Source: Ilumatobacteraceae bacterium (GTDB lineage Bacteria > Actinomycetota > Acidimicrobiia > Acidimicrobiales > Ilumatobacteraceae). Taken from it: DNA of 45,018 nucleotides. The notes below the pieces were generated by a model. The model was not told where the DNA came from and ran no database searches. It saw nothing but the letters and a program-made list of their open reading frames with translations. Below, piece by piece: positions 36,711 through 45,018 of the stretch. The number at the start of each line of letters is the position of its first letter. Position 1 is the first letter of the stretch. Both the position numbers and the translations under genes were made by a program. The stretch lies in the NCBI GenBank assembly GCA_021298435.1, contig JAJTFJ010000013.1, forward strand, positions 1 to 45,018, written 5' to 3'.

Positions 36711-39538
36711 TGCTGTGTCATCCAGACGTGGCGTAGTTCTGTCAGAGACACTTCATCGTTTCGTGTGAATGTGAGAGCGTCACGGTCTGTGACACTTCCA
36801 AGCAGAGAACACGCATCAGAAAAACGCGACATCACGTCAGACATGTTTTCTGGTCTTACCTCGACAATGAAGCGACCATTGGATTCGCTAAACAACCACA
36901 ACGCATCACCGGCGGTGCGACATGCAGACATGTCAACTCCCAAACAACCACCGATTGCCATTTCAGCAACTGCGACAGCAATTCCCCCTTCTGAAATGTC
37001 GTGGCAGGATGCAATGAGTCCCGATTGAATTGCCTCGTGCAGCGCGCGATATCGAATCGGAGCAGTTGAGTCGAAATCCGGAACCGCTCCGTGACTCGAG
37101 AGTCCCATAATTTTTTCGAGGTGACTTGCTCCAAATTCACATGCTGTGTGGCCGAGAACAAGCAAGACATTGTTCACATTTTTCAGATCTGGTGTCACTG
37201 TTTTCAAAACATCAGGAACATGCGCCACTGCGGTAATCACCAACGTGGGTGGAACCGAATGACGTTCGCCATCACTACCCAAATACTCGTTGTTCAGCGA
37301 ATCTTTGCCCGAGACAAATGGTGCAGAGAAAGCCCGTGATGCTGTGCAGCAGCCAGCAACAGCTGCAACGAGATGTCCGAGCGTTGTCTCTCGACGAGGA
37401 TCGCCCCAGGAAAAGTTGTCAAGAAGTGCGATCTTTGCTGGGTCTGCCCCCACCGCCACAACATTGCGAATTGCTTCGTCAACGACTGACAATGCCATGC
37501 GTTCGGGGTCTACTTCTCCAAACCATGGGTTCACACCAATTCCAATAGCGAGACCGTGAGCATCTACTGGCTCTGCGATAACAACGCCATCTGCATGACC
37601 ATCAGAGCGTGCCCCAACTAATGGTCGCACAACAGTTGCCCCACGGATTTCATGGTCGTACCGATGAATGACAGCCTCTTTCGAGGCGATGTTTGGATGC
37701 TGCAGCAATTTTTTCAACGCCGCCACAATGTCAATTTCACCAAACGCTGAATGAAAAGACTCTTCACTCATCTGGTCACGCACAGGCGCGGGCATCTTTG
37801 CCTGCATGTGACGCTGCGGGCGTCCATTGTGAAGAAAATCTGTATCAAGATTCAAAATGACTTCACCGTGATGACGCACTACAAGTTGCCCATCGCCGGT
37901 GAATTCACCGATGTCAGTGAGTTCAACTCCGTAGGCATGACACATGTCTGCGAGCGCCTTAACATCACGAACCGCAACAACCATTCGTTCCTGAGCTTCA
38001 GATAGCCATATCTCCCATGATGAAAGCCCGGGGTACTTCAAAGGAAGTCCCGAAAGCTCAACCGATGCTCCGATTCCTTCGGCCATCTCGCCGATTGCAG
38101 ACGATAATCCACCAGCACCACAATCTGTAATGGAACGAAAGAGATGCTGCCCCTTGCCCAACACGTCAATGAGGAGTTTTTCTGTGATGGGATCACCAAT
38201 CTGCACGCTGGCTCCGGCAACGTCACCAGTTGTCGCGTCCATTGTCATGGAAGAGAATGTTGCGCCGCGCAAGCCATCTCGACCAGTGCGACCACCCAGT
38301 ACCACCACACGGTCACCAGGTTGTGGCGCTTCGGCGACGTACTCACCGTGGGCTACGCCGATACAACCGGCATACACCAGTGGATTCGCGGTGTACCCCT
38401 CGTCGTACAACACCGCACCCGCAACAGTAGGTAGTCCGATTTTGTTTCCGTAGTCGGCAATACCTGCAACTACGCCAGCGCGAATTCGCCGAGGGTGAAA
38501 AACACCGTCTGGTAGTTGAGACGCAGAAGTTGTGGGCGGACCAAAGCACAAGATATTGGTGCATGCAATTGGGAGATGTGATGCACCAAGAACATCACGG
38601 ATAACACCACCAACACCTGTATTCGCTCCACCAAAAGGCTCAATGGCGCTCGGGTGATTATGTGTCTCACACTTCAAAGCGATGGTGTTGCCTTCGACGA
38701 AGGAGATAACTCCCGCATTGCCCACGAAGGAACTCACCACAAATGGAGCATTAATGGCATTTGTGGTATCTCGCAGCTGATTGATAAGAGGCCGAACGAC
38801 CTCTCCCGAATCCGTCGTAATGCTCGCCCGAAAAGTCTTGTGTGAACAATGCTCGCTCCATGTTTGGGCAATTGCTTCGAGTTCAATATCGCTGGCCCCA
38901 CGCCCCTGATAGTGGTCGCGAACTGCACGCAATTCTTCGATATCAAGTGCCAATCCACGTTGTACATTCAGCGTCTGAAGTTGATCATCGCTGGCATCTA
39001 GGGCAAGTGGAACCAGCTCGATGACTGCTTCATTCGTCGATGTTCCCAGTGACGTAACAGGAACAATGGGCGCGTCAACTGACCAGCGCTCAATGACAGG
39101 ATTTGTCAACAGTTTGCGAATGAGAAGATCAAGTTCCTCTGGATCAATAACTCCAGTGATTTCGACTCTTTTTGCGGTATTCACGGCATCAAGACGGATT
39201 CCCAATCGATGAGAAATACGGAGCAACTGTTGTGATGCGGCGTCAGTGACTCCGGCATGAAGCACTGTCTCCACATAGTGATCACAAACATCTATATCGG
39301 CCCCCCATTGCGCATCCTGTAAGAGGGGGTCGACCAAAATTCGTTCAATCACTTCACATTGGTCCGCGGAGAGTGGCGCGTTGATGAAGTAGATATCAAC
39401 AATCCTGAGAGCACGTACTGATGTAATTCCCAAATCGCGCACGTCATTCAGAAGCGTCTGAGATCGAGGGTCTTGCCCTGATGACCGAATCTCAAGGCGC
39501 GTGGATGGACTGTCAGCGAGAGAAGCAACAACATCCAT
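36707..39538 (-). CDS. purL: FGAM synthase, PurS-PurL fusion
   Basis: The 943-residue chain converts FGAR to FGAM with ATP and ammonia from PurQ. Residues 1-185 hold two PurS-like segments (LEIRSSGQDPRSQTLLNDV and the one around KRVEITGVIDPEELDLLI), so the PurS subunit is built in. The PurL part begins with the signature IAQTWSEHCSHKTF, then HNHPSAIEPFGGANTGVGG, GDRVVVLGGRTGRDG, TDCGAGGLSSAIGEMAEG, VSGKDSLNNEY and CHDISEGGIAVAVAEMA. There is no C-terminal glutaminase, in agreement with the separate purQ. ATG 39538 lies six bases after a TAGTTT hexamer and has no ribosome site. It is the first gene of the leftward operon. Confidence 0.94.
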   Translation of the reverse strand: MDVVASLADSPSTRLEIRSSGQDPRSQTLLNDVRDLGITSVRALRIVDIYFINAPLSADQCEVIERILVDPLLQDAQWGADIDVCDHYVETVLHAGVTDAASQQLLRISHRLGIRLDAVNTAKRVEITGVIDPEELDLLIRKLLTNPVIERWSVDAPIVPVTSLGTSTNEAVIELVPLALDASDDQLQTLNVQRGLALDIEELRAVRDHYQGRGASDIELEAIAQTWSEHCSHKTFRASITTDSGEVVRPLINQLRDTTNAINAPFVVSSFVGNAGVISFVEGNTIALKCETHNHPSAIEPFGGANTGVGGVIRDVLGASHLPIACTNILCFGPPTTSASQLPDGVFHPRRIRAGVVAGIADYGNKIGLPTVAGAVLYDEGYTANPLVYAGCIGVAHGEYVAEAPQPGDRVVVLGGRTGRDGLRGATFSSMTMDATTGDVAGASVQIGDPITEKLLIDVLGKGQHLFRSITDCGAGGLSSAIGEMAEGIGASVELSGLPLKYPGLSSWEIWLSEAQERMVVAVRDVKALADMCHAYGVELTDIGEFTGDGQLVVRHHGEVILNLDTDFLHNGRPQRHMQAKMPAPVRDQMSEESFHSAFGEIDIVAALKKLLQHPNIASKEAVIHRYDHEIRGATVVRPLVGARSDGHADGVVIAEPVDAHGLAIGIGVNPWFGEVDPERMALSVVDEAIRNVVAVGADPAKIALLDNFSWGDPRRETTLGHLVAAVAGCCTASRAFSAPFVSGKDSLNNEYLGSDGERHSVPPTLVITAVAHVPDVLKTVTPDLKNVNNVLLVLGHTACEFGASHLEKIMGLSSHGAVPDFDSTAPIRYRALHEAIQSGLIASCHDISEGGIAVAVAEMAIGGCLGVDMSACRTAGDALWLFSESNGRFIVEVRPENMSDVMSRFSDACSLLGSVTDRDALTFTRNDEVSLTELRHVWMTQQ

Positions 39539-39676
39539 GCGTGCAAACTAATTTCGGCTGATGGAACCCGTCTAGGCGGTTGTACAAGAAATCAAGAAGG
39601 CTCCAATTTCTTTACAGAAAGTACATCTCTGCAAACTTTTACATTGCGTACACAATCATCCGTCTAGTCTGAAGAC
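39539..39676. promoter_or_regulatory. Divergent purine promoter region
   Basis: This 138-base gap separates purSL (left) from purE (right) and holds no gene. Leftward, TAGTTT (39545-39550, minus strand) stands six bases before the ATG of purSL. Rightward, TAGTCT (39665-39670) stands six bases before the GTG of purE. Both look like leaderless starts. No purine riboswitch could be read. The middle is A+T-rich (39600-39660). Confidence 0.6.
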
Positions 39677-40177
39677 GTGTCCAACTCTTCTTCACCACTG
39701 GTATGTGTCGTGATGGGCTCAACCAGCGATTGGCCCGTCATGGCAAAATCAGTAGAGATACTGGACCGCTTTCATGTTCCACATGAAGTTCAAGTTCTTT
39801 CTGCTCATCGAATGCCCGACGAGTTGTTTGCCTACGCCGAGGCTGCAGCAACGCGTGGTGTGCGAGCAATAATTGCTGGCGCTGGTGGCGCTGCGCATCT
39901 TCCTGGAATGCTCGCGGCAAAGACTCTGGTTCCGGTCCTCGGGGTACCCATCCCCACCACTCATCTCGCTGGTGAAGATTCGCTTTATTCCATCGTGCAA
40001 ATGCCTGCGGGAACACCAGTGGCCACTTTTGCAATCGGTGATGCTGGAGCAACAAATGCAGCTTTATTTGCGATCCAACTGCTGGCTCATGACAACGCCG
40101 AACTGCTTACTGCTCTAGTTGACTATCGGAGAACACGCCACGACGAAGCAGCTTCAAGTGTTCTTCCCCCTTCCTAA
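39677..40177 (+). CDS. purE: N5-CAIR mutase
   Basis: PurE class I moves the carboxyl of N5-CAIR to make CAIR. The 166-residue chain carries VMGSTSDWPVM (substrate phosphate), VLSAHRMPDEL with the catalytic His, IIAGAGGAAHLPGMLAA and GVPIPTTHLAGEDSL. It starts at GTG 39677 six bases after TAGTCT. Its stop overlaps the purK start by one base (TAATG). A class I PurE together with PurK means the two-step carboxylation route from bicarbonate. Confidence 0.95.
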   Translation: MSNSSSPLVCVVMGSTSDWPVMAKSVEILDRFHVPHEVQVLSAHRMPDELFAYAEAAATRGVRAIIAGAGGAAHLPGMLAAKTLVPVLGVPIPTTHLAGEDSLYSIVQMPAGTPVATFAIGDAGATNAALFAIQLLAHDNAELLTALVDYRRTRHDEAASSVLPPS

Positions 40178-41322
40178 TGGCAGGCATGCTGGGAGTTCTT
40201 GGCGGAGGGCAACTCGGAAACTTTTTCGTCCTTGCCGCTAAGGAAATGGGTTACCAAACGGCGGTGCTCGACCCTGATCCGGATGCACCAGCGGGGGTGA
40301 ACGCTGATGTCCATATTGTTGCGCCGTTTGATGATGCTGAGGCGCTGAAGAAACTGGCGACACTCTGCATCGCTGTCACCATTGAATTTGAAAACCCTCC
40401 GGTGGCTTCACTTGAGTTTCTTGCGCAACATGTGACAGTACGACCCTCTCCTGCTGCTGTTGCAATTGCGCAGAACCGGCGAGAAGAAAAACAGTTCTGT
40501 CAAACCATTGGCTTACGAGTCGCGCCGTACGAGGTGCTGGAAACGCCGGAGGACGCTGAACGAATTACTCATCACGGAGTACTCGACTCACATCTGGACC
40601 CCTTTCGCACCCCTCTCATCATGAAGACCTCCCGAAATGGTTACGACGGCAAAGGACAACGCCTCGTCTCACATGTTTCTGAGGTCTCGCAACAATGGGA
40701 CTCATTTGGAAATGTTCCGTGCATTGTTGAACAGAAGATGTTGCTCGATGCTGAGTTTTCCGTCATTCTTGCCCGCAGTGAGAGCGGAGACATAGCGGTT
40801 TTTACGCCTGCAGAGAACGTGCACGTTGATGGAATTCTCGACATCAGTTGCGCCCCATCATCGCTTGATTCTCAGATACTCGAGCAAGGGAAAAGTGCGG
40901 CAATAACAATTGCAGAAGAGCTGAAATACGTCGGTGTGCTCGCAGTGGAATTCTTTGTATCGGAAAACAAACTGTTCGTGAACGAACTTGCGCCGCGACC
41001 ACACAACAGTGGCCACTGGACTTTGGATGCTGCTCTCACCAGTCAATTTGAACAACAAGTTCGGGCACTTGTGGGTGAATCACTCGGTGATCCGTCTATG
41101 ACGAGTCCAGCAGTTGCGATGGTGAATCTGCTTGGTGACCGATGGACTAATGGAGAACCCCATTTCGATCTGCTCCAGAATGATTCGAGTGCTCACGTGT
41201 ATTTGTATGGCAAAAAAGAGCCTCGCCCAGGCCGCAAGATGGGGCATCTCACGATGACTGGTGATGATGCGCACGTTGTCGCTAATCAGGCCCGATCACT
41301 TCGTGACGCCATCACCAAATAA
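40177..41322 (+). CDS. purK: N5-CAIR synthetase
   Basis: PurK is an ATP-grasp enzyme that makes N5-CAIR from AIR, bicarbonate and ATP, feeding PurE. The 381-residue chain has MLGVLGGGQLGNFFVLAA at the N-terminus, VLDPDPDAPAG, TIEFENPPV, KTSRNGYDGKGQ (ATP-grasp loop) and VNELAPRPHNSGHWTLDA. It overlaps purE by one base. After its stop come 65 bases to the convergent oxidoreductase gene, with a CAAAGCTTTG palindrome but no clear terminator. Confidence 0.95.
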   Translation: MAGMLGVLGGGQLGNFFVLAAKEMGYQTAVLDPDPDAPAGVNADVHIVAPFDDAEALKKLATLCIAVTIEFENPPVASLEFLAQHVTVRPSPAAVAIAQNRREEKQFCQTIGLRVAPYEVLETPEDAERITHHGVLDSHLDPFRTPLIMKTSRNGYDGKGQRLVSHVSEVSQQWDSFGNVPCIVEQKMLLDAEFSVILARSESGDIAVFTPAENVHVDGILDISCAPSSLDSQILEQGKSAAITIAEELKYVGVLAVEFFVSENKLFVNELAPRPHNSGHWTLDAALTSQFEQQVRALVGESLGDPSMTSPAVAMVNLLGDRWTNGEPHFDLLQNDSSAHVYLYGKKEPRPGRKMGHLTMTGDDAHVVANQARSLRDAITK

Positions 41323-41387
41323 ACAACTCACTGCGTAACGCGGAGAGGGCTTGGCCATCCTTCTACATCGCAAAGCTTTGTAAAGGG

Positions 41388-41999
41388 CTAGTCACCCCAG
41401 TGGCGCTGTTCCAGGAACGGATCGCCATACATGTGGTATCCATTTCGTTCCCAGAAGCCTGGCTTGTCGGCATTCATTAACTCAATGCCGCGCAACCACT
41501 TTGGTGATTTCCAAAAGTACAAGTTCGGAATCAATAAGCGCACAGGGCCACCATGAATCGGTTCCAATGGTTCGCCTTCGTATTCCCACACCACGAGTGA
41601 CTCATCAAGCGTTGCATCGGTGAGGGGCAAGTTTGCGGTGTAGCCAAACTCTGCATGACCCATTACGTGTGTTGCATCGGCCTGAATGCCGGCTTTGTCT
41701 AACAAGTCCTTCACGCGAACACCACGCCACACGGTGTCGAACTTCGACCACTTCGTTACGCAATGAATATCTGTCGTGAGAGTTGTGGATGGCAATGCAG
41801 TGAGCTCTTCAAACGTGAGCGTGTAGGGGTTGTCCACTAAGCCACCGATGGTGAGGCTCCATTCGCCGGGGCCATAACTGGGCACATCACCCACGTGCAG
41901 CACAGGGAAACGATCGGTGAGGTATTGGCCCGATGGTAAGCGTGCGGGGTTGAGACCCATCTTTTCCACTTCTTTACGGTTGCGCTCAAAGAAACTCAT
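41388..41999 (-). CDS. Molybdopterin-dependent oxidoreductase, sulfite oxidase fold
   Basis: The 203-residue protein is a single Moco domain of the sulfite oxidase/YedY superfamily. FPVLHVGDVP, WSLTIGGLVDNPYTLTFEEL, the molybdenum ligand Cys80 in TTDIHCVTKWSKFD, and VRLLIPNLYFWKSPKWLRG are typical. It has no signal peptide or Tat motif and no dimerisation or haem domain, so it is a short cytosolic form; the electron partner and substrate are unknown. ATG 41999 lies six bases after CAGAAT on the minus strand, with no better ribosome site. The sixA-like gene is divergent. Confidence 0.88.
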   Translation of the reverse strand: MSFFERNRKEVEKMGLNPARLPSGQYLTDRFPVLHVGDVPSYGPGEWSLTIGGLVDNPYTLTFEELTALPSTTLTTDIHCVTKWSKFDTVWRGVRVKDLLDKAGIQADATHVMGHAEFGYTANLPLTDATLDESLVVWEYEGEPLEPIHGGPVRLLIPNLYFWKSPKWLRGIELMNADKPGFWERNGYHMYGDPFLEQRHWGD

Positions 42000-42005
42000 C
42001 TGTTC

Positions 42006-42011
42006 ATTCTG
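42006..42011 (-). promoter_or_regulatory. Leaderless-type -10 hexamer before the Moco oxidoreductase gene
   Basis: Minus-strand CAGAAT followed by GAACAG (six bases) and the ATG. Confidence 0.45.
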
Positions 42012-42028
42012 CCTTCATCTGACACCAG

Positions 42029-42034
42029 TACGGT
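42029..42034 (+). promoter_or_regulatory. Leaderless-type -10 hexamer before the sixA-like gene
   Basis: TACGGT is followed by six bases (ATGCAC) and ATG 42041. This layout favours the second ATG over the one at 42035. Confidence 0.45.
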
Positions 42035-42040
42035 ATGCAC

Positions 42041-42514
42041 ATGCCGTTGTATGTCGTTCGTCATGCCCACGCTGGTTCTCGCTCTGCCTGGTTAGAAGAT
42101 GACCGTTTGCGACCCCTCAGCGACAAGGGTAGGTTGCAGGCAAAGGCCATCGCCGAGCGCATTGTGCCTTTGGGGCCGAGCGTGCTGTTGACCAGTCCAT
42201 ATCTGCGATGCCAACAGACATTGGAACCGTTAGCCGAGCTGTGTGGGTTAACAGTGCAGCAAGATGTGCGCTTAGAAGAAGACTCTCCGTTGGAGCGCTC
42301 ACTCGCTGCGATTGAAGACGCTCCGGACAACGCGGTGCTCTGCAGCCACGGAGATGTGATTCCAGATTTCATCAACGGATTGATTCGCCGTGGAATGGAT
42401 ATGCACAATTCACCATTGGCCTTGCGCAAAGCATCAACGTTTGTGTTGCACCATGTGAACGGATTGTTCACACACGCTGAGTACTGGGAACCACCCGCGG
42501 TTCAATTAGATTGA
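42041..42514 (+). CDS. Phosphohistidine phosphatase SixA-like
   Basis: This 157-residue member of the histidine phosphatase superfamily resembles SixA, which removes phosphate from histidine in phosphorelay or phosphotransferase proteins. It begins MPLYVVRHAHAGSRSAW, with the catalytic His in the RHAHAG motif, then LSDKGRLQAKAIAERI, LTSPYLRCQQTLEPLAE, LEEDSPLE and the second His in AVLCSHGDVIPD. No partner phosphotransfer protein is encoded nearby. ATG 42035 is two codons upstream in frame; ATG 42041 is preferred on promoter spacing. Confidence 0.85.
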   Translation: MPLYVVRHAHAGSRSAWLEDDRLRPLSDKGRLQAKAIAERIVPLGPSVLLTSPYLRCQQTLEPLAELCGLTVQQDVRLEEDSPLERSLAAIEDAPDNAVLCSHGDVIPDFINGLIRRGMDMHNSPLALRKASTFVLHHVNGLFTHAEYWEPPAVQLD

Positions 42515-42748
42515 AGTCGACGCGCAGAATCCAATGGGGTTACGTGTCTCGGCATCGGTTGTTTCAGGCTTTGAAATAACAACCTCTGATGAAATCGTCT
42601 CAAAGAGAATCTGAGTCAGTGGCTTAATTGCAGCAAGATTGCTCAAGCAGGCCAAGTCTGCCTCACGCTGTGCTTCCCGCAATAGACCATTCGCCAATCG
42701 CCTCAGCTCCTTTGCGAGATCTACGACGGAGATTTCTGTCTGATTCAT
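42506..42748 (-). CDS. Hypothetical small protein, 80 aa
   Basis: I do not recognise the protein. Its first half is a predicted amphipathic helix (VVDLAKELRRLANGLLREAQREADLACL), followed by LAAIKPLTQILFETISSEVV and a polar tail. The ATG at 42748 stands behind AAAAGGAA at ideal distance, which supports it as a real gene. It overlaps the 3' end of the sixA-like gene by nine bases on the opposite strand. No neighbour gives a clue to function. Confidence 0.55.
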   Translation of the reverse strand: MNQTEISVVDLAKELRRLANGLLREAQREADLACLSNLAAIKPLTQILFETISSEVVISKPETTDAETRNPIGFCASTSI

Positions 42749-43091
42749 CTGATTCCTTTTGGCTCATCGACTAAGCATTCCCACCCGACATGACTCGGGT
42801 TGGTAGATCTTCAACGGGCTTAGTCCCTCGGATCTTCTGGATGTTTTGGAAGTTGCTTTCTTCCTCCATCTTCCCACATACCCCCCACCCAATGTCAATA
42901 GGTGGAGGAATATTTCTTCAAACTTGGGGATTGAGTTAACAAATAAATTTGTATTTCCTTTATTGCAACCCGATTTTTTACACATGAACTGGGAATTGCC
43001 CAACTAACCAGATCCCTTCCAAGTCTTGGCTTTGCTCAGAGGTCCAAGAAGTTTGAGATAACTCACTTCTTCCTCCAGTTCGGAAAACTCC
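42749..43091. other. Gene-poor, A+T-rich gap
   Basis: These 343 bases separate the 80-residue gene from the YbjN-like gene. Two open frames on the minus strand are present, but neither has a ribosome site or a recognisable protein. A CCACC/GGTGG inverted repeat with an 11-base loop lies near 42888-42908, and a run of six T near 42971. On the minus strand TTGACA occurs in the same repeat and could be a -35 box for the 80-residue gene. Nothing else is seen. Confidence 0.4.
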
Positions 43092-43553
43092 CTAGAACAG
43101 GTCATCCTTCGAGGATGGCTCTTCACATTCGCGAACCTTTTTGTCGAACATTCCGAGTGTGAAATCCCAACCGGTGATTTGGCTTCTGACCCAATCTTCA
43201 GAAACTCCACCGTGCAGTGAGATCGCAAGCTCCAGATTGATCAGTGCCTCATGCGTGAGGTCTTCATTGTCAATCATGATGTATGTAGCAACTCCTTGAG
43301 GAGCTTCGCGATTGAACTCATTACAGATTCGTCCAACGGGAAAGAGAACTGGGTTCACTTCTCGTAAGTGAGAAAACATTAAGAAGTCTGACGCCTGGCT
43401 TTCATTGATCTCACAGACATTGAGTTGCCACATGAACCCTTGGGAAGCGGAGTGAATGATGACGTCAGATCCTTCCTGTTCGCATGAGGCCCGATAACCC
43501 ATATCATGCAAAATCGACACAATCTCTTCTGCTGTTATTTCTGTTTTCATCAT
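43092..43553 (-). CDS. YbjN domain protein
   Basis: The 153-residue protein looks like a YbjN/secretion-chaperone-like fold: EEIVSILHDMGYRASCE, the paired strands VIIHSASQGFMWQLNV, LMFSHLREVNP, ICNEFNREAP, ATYIMIDNEDLTHEALINLELAISLHGGVSED and a final helix. Such proteins are thought to act as chaperones or adaptors, but no client is known. Two ATGs in tandem (43553, 43550) follow the topA stop by two bases, and the AAGAGGAAG that would serve as ribosome site lies inside the topA end, so translation is coupled to topA. Confidence 0.7.
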   Translation of the reverse strand: MMKTEITAEEIVSILHDMGYRASCEQEGSDVIIHSASQGFMWQLNVCEINESQASDFLMFSHLREVNPVLFPVGRICNEFNREAPQGVATYIMIDNEDLTHEALINLELAISLHGGVSEDWVRSQITGWDFTLGMFDKKVRECEEPSSKDDLF

Positions 43554-43555
43554 GG

Positions 43556-45018
43556 TTATTTCTTCCTCTTAGTAGTAGTCGACTTTTTGCTTGGCGAGCG
43601 CCGTGACTTCTTTGGTGTATTCAGAATCTCAAGAGCTTCTTCAACCGTGATGGTGAACAGTTGCTCTTCATCTTTCAGAGAGCGAGTGTCAGTTCCCCGT
43701 TGCAGGTATGCCCCGAACTTGCCATAAAGCCCATGGATGATCTCCCCAGTGGTGGCATCAACACCAACGACGCGAGGCAACTCCAACATCCGGATGGCAT
43801 CTTGCAATGAGGGTGTGTCAGGGTTCATCGATTTCAATAATCCAGCTGTTCTGGGCTTGGTTGCGCCTTCTGGCAACGCGCCCTTCTCCCCGTGCTGGAA
43901 GAACGTGCCATTGGCTCCAACACGCAGGTACACAGGTACCCCAAGGTATTCACCCAACAACTGTGGACCACCAGCGGACAACAACGCCAACAACTTCTCG
44001 GTCGTGAAGTCATCAAATGCGGTCTCATCAGGCAACGCCTTCTTGATTGATCCACACTCCACATACGGACTAGACGACTTGCCAAACATTTTTCCTGCGC
44101 GCACGATGATTACGTCACCGGTTTCGGGGTGATTCCCAAGCGTCAATGCATACATGTCGCGCCCTTCCACATTGTCAATGGCATCCGACACCAAGGTCTG
44201 TAAACCGGGGTTCTCCTCCCCATCACCAAAGAAGAAATCAGACAACGTGACCGCTTTCAAGGTTGCATCGTGCGACACCAAGTCGAGTTGATCTTCCATA
44301 CCTCTCGTGAACTCATAGTCAAGCAACGACGCAAAGCTCCCCATCAACAACCGATGCACGGCAAACGCCGTAATAGTAGGAATCAATGCACGCTCGCCTT
44401 TCTTGCTCCAGACATACCTGTCGCGCAACTTCGCAATGATTGATGCATACGTTGATGGGCGACCAATATCAAGTCGCTCCAATTCCTTCACTAACGATGC
44501 CTCTGTGAAGCGAGCGAGTGCCAACGTGTGATGTTCCTTTGCTTCTGCATCGCGAACGGGCACCGCATCACCGACTGCAAGCAACGGAAACGGAGAACCG
44601 GCGTCATCGTCTTCATTACTAGGGGCGTACACGGCACGAAAGCCTTGCTGTGTGTAGGTGGTGCCGGAGGCAGAAAAGATCCATTCGCTCCCAGAGACTC
44701 CGCCGACTAAACGAACAGTCACAGTGGACCCCTTTGCTTCCACCATCTGGCTCGCCATGGTGCGCTGCCAAATCATGCGATACATCGCAGCCTGACGTGG
44801 GCTCAACCCACTTGGTGATAGCACCGACAACTGTGTTGGGCGAATTGCTTCGTGTGCACCTTGGGTGTGCTTGCCCTTCTGTGTTGCATACCGATGAAAC
44901 GGCGCAACCATTTCAGCACCAAACTCTGCGGCAATTGCATTGCGAATGGCATGCCTGCTCGCCACATCATGCACCGGGTTGTCCGTGCGTGGATATGTAA
45001 TAAGGCCACTGTCAAACA
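43556..45018 (-). CDS. topA: DNA topoisomerase I, C-terminal part (cut by window edge)
   Basis: Type IA topoisomerase relaxes negatively supercoiled DNA by cutting one strand through an active-site tyrosine. The 486 visible residues begin at the window edge with GLITYPRTD, which carries the nucleophilic Tyr. Next come TQGAHEAIRPTQ, LVKELERLDIGRPSTYASII and DYEFTRGMEDQLD. The C-terminal part has the actinobacterial repeat layout (LPRVVGVDATTGEIIHGLYG) and lacks zinc fingers. It ends in a lysine-rich tail (KKSRRSPSKKSTTTKRKK), as in streptomycete and mycobacterial TopA. The Toprim domain lies beyond base 45018. A YbjN-like gene follows at once. Confidence 0.94.
   Translation of the reverse strand, partial: FDSGLITYPRTDNPVHDVASRHAIRNAIAAEFGAEMVAPFHRYATQKGKHTQGAHEAIRPTQLSVLSPSGLSPRQAAMYRMIWQRTMASQMVEAKGSTVTVRLVGGVSGSEWIFSASGTTYTQQGFRAVYAPSNEDDDAGSPFPLLAVGDAVPVRDAEAKEHHTLALARFTEASLVKELERLDIGRPSTYASIIAKLRDRYVWSKKGERALIPTITAFAVHRLLMGSFASLLDYEFTRGMEDQLDLVSHDATLKAVTLSDFFFGDGEENPGLQTLVSDAIDNVEGRDMYALTLGNHPETGDVIIVRAGKMFGKSSSPYVECGSIKKALPDETAFDDFTTEKLLALLSAGGPQLLGEYLGVPVYLRVGANGTFFQHGEKGALPEGATKPRTAGLLKSMNPDTPSLQDAIRMLELPRVVGVDATTGEIIHGLYGKFGAYLQRGTDTRSLKDEEQLFTITVEEALEILNTPKKSRRSPSKKSTTTKRKK

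Noticed and set aside
41371-41380. CAAAGCTTTG palindrome after purK as a terminator
   Set aside because: The palindrome has no loop and is not followed by a T run.
42764-43003. 79-codon minus-strand frame beginning with TTG
   Set aside because: No ribosome site, low-complexity content and no domain; the region looks intergenic.
43106-43228. Upstream part of a 74-codon minus-strand frame (43004-43228)
   Set aside because: It lies inside the YbjN-like gene in another frame, which has a better start and a recognisable fold.

Overview
The window looks like a chromosomal segment of a high-GC-phylum actinobacterium with only moderate GC content, most likely an aquatic member of the Acidimicrobiia. 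The evidence is a set of actinobacterial marker families: a WhiB1-type regulator beside a PdtaS-type histidine kinase, DUF3107, and the trio MSMEG_4193-family phosphatase, DUF3090 and SCO1664-family kinase-like protein. A TopA with a lysine-rich tail and no zinc fingers, and an argS-lysA-hom order, fit as well. The class assignment is inference, since no 16S gene is present. No phage, insertion sequence or CRISPR array was found.

Layout. 1-3.8 kb: the leftward argS-lysA-zinc-ribbon-hom operon (hom is cut by the window edge), with tRNA-Arg(CCG) divergent from argS. 4-10.2 kb: scattered housekeeping genes (DinB-like, thioesterase, YqeY, DUF2889, DoxX, alkyl-DNA repair, acyl-CoA dehydrogenase, small winged-helix protein, cation:proton antiporter). 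10.2-14.9 kb: a nitrogen island with glnK-amt, amt-glnK and an FrhB/F420-type iron-sulfur flavoprotein gene that begins inside the second glnK without a usable start codon. 14.9-19.7 kb: alpha/beta hydrolase, uracil-DNA glycosylase, then the actinobacterial trio and an unrecognised 323-residue protein. 19.9-23.5 kb: etfBA, a diacylglycerol kinase-like lipid kinase and a glycerophosphodiesterase. 23.6-29.2 kb: whiB, pdtaS, DUF3107, mrp, a SufR-like regulator divergent from mrp, and an aldehyde dehydrogenase.

29.2-41.3 kb is a purine locus. Leftward, purSL-purQ-purC-purF-purDM-purN-guaB overlap end to end with no intergenic base. Rightward from the same 138-bp region run purE-purK. Together they encode most steps from phosphoribosylamine to CAIR/SAICAR plus IMP oxidation; purB, purH, purA and guaA are absent. 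PurD and PurM are fused, and purN follows with a 4-base overlap, the same order as the animal trifunctional GART protein. 41.4-45 kb: a molybdopterin oxidoreductase, a SixA-type phosphatase, two small proteins (one YbjN-like) and the 3' two-thirds or so of topA.

A feature that runs through the window is leaderless-type promoters: a (T/C)ANNNT hexamer lies exactly 6 bases before the start codon of at least eight genes. The most unusual points are the glnK/FrhB junction, the palindromic SufR-like/mrp divergent promoter, and the PurDM fusion in a gapless operon.
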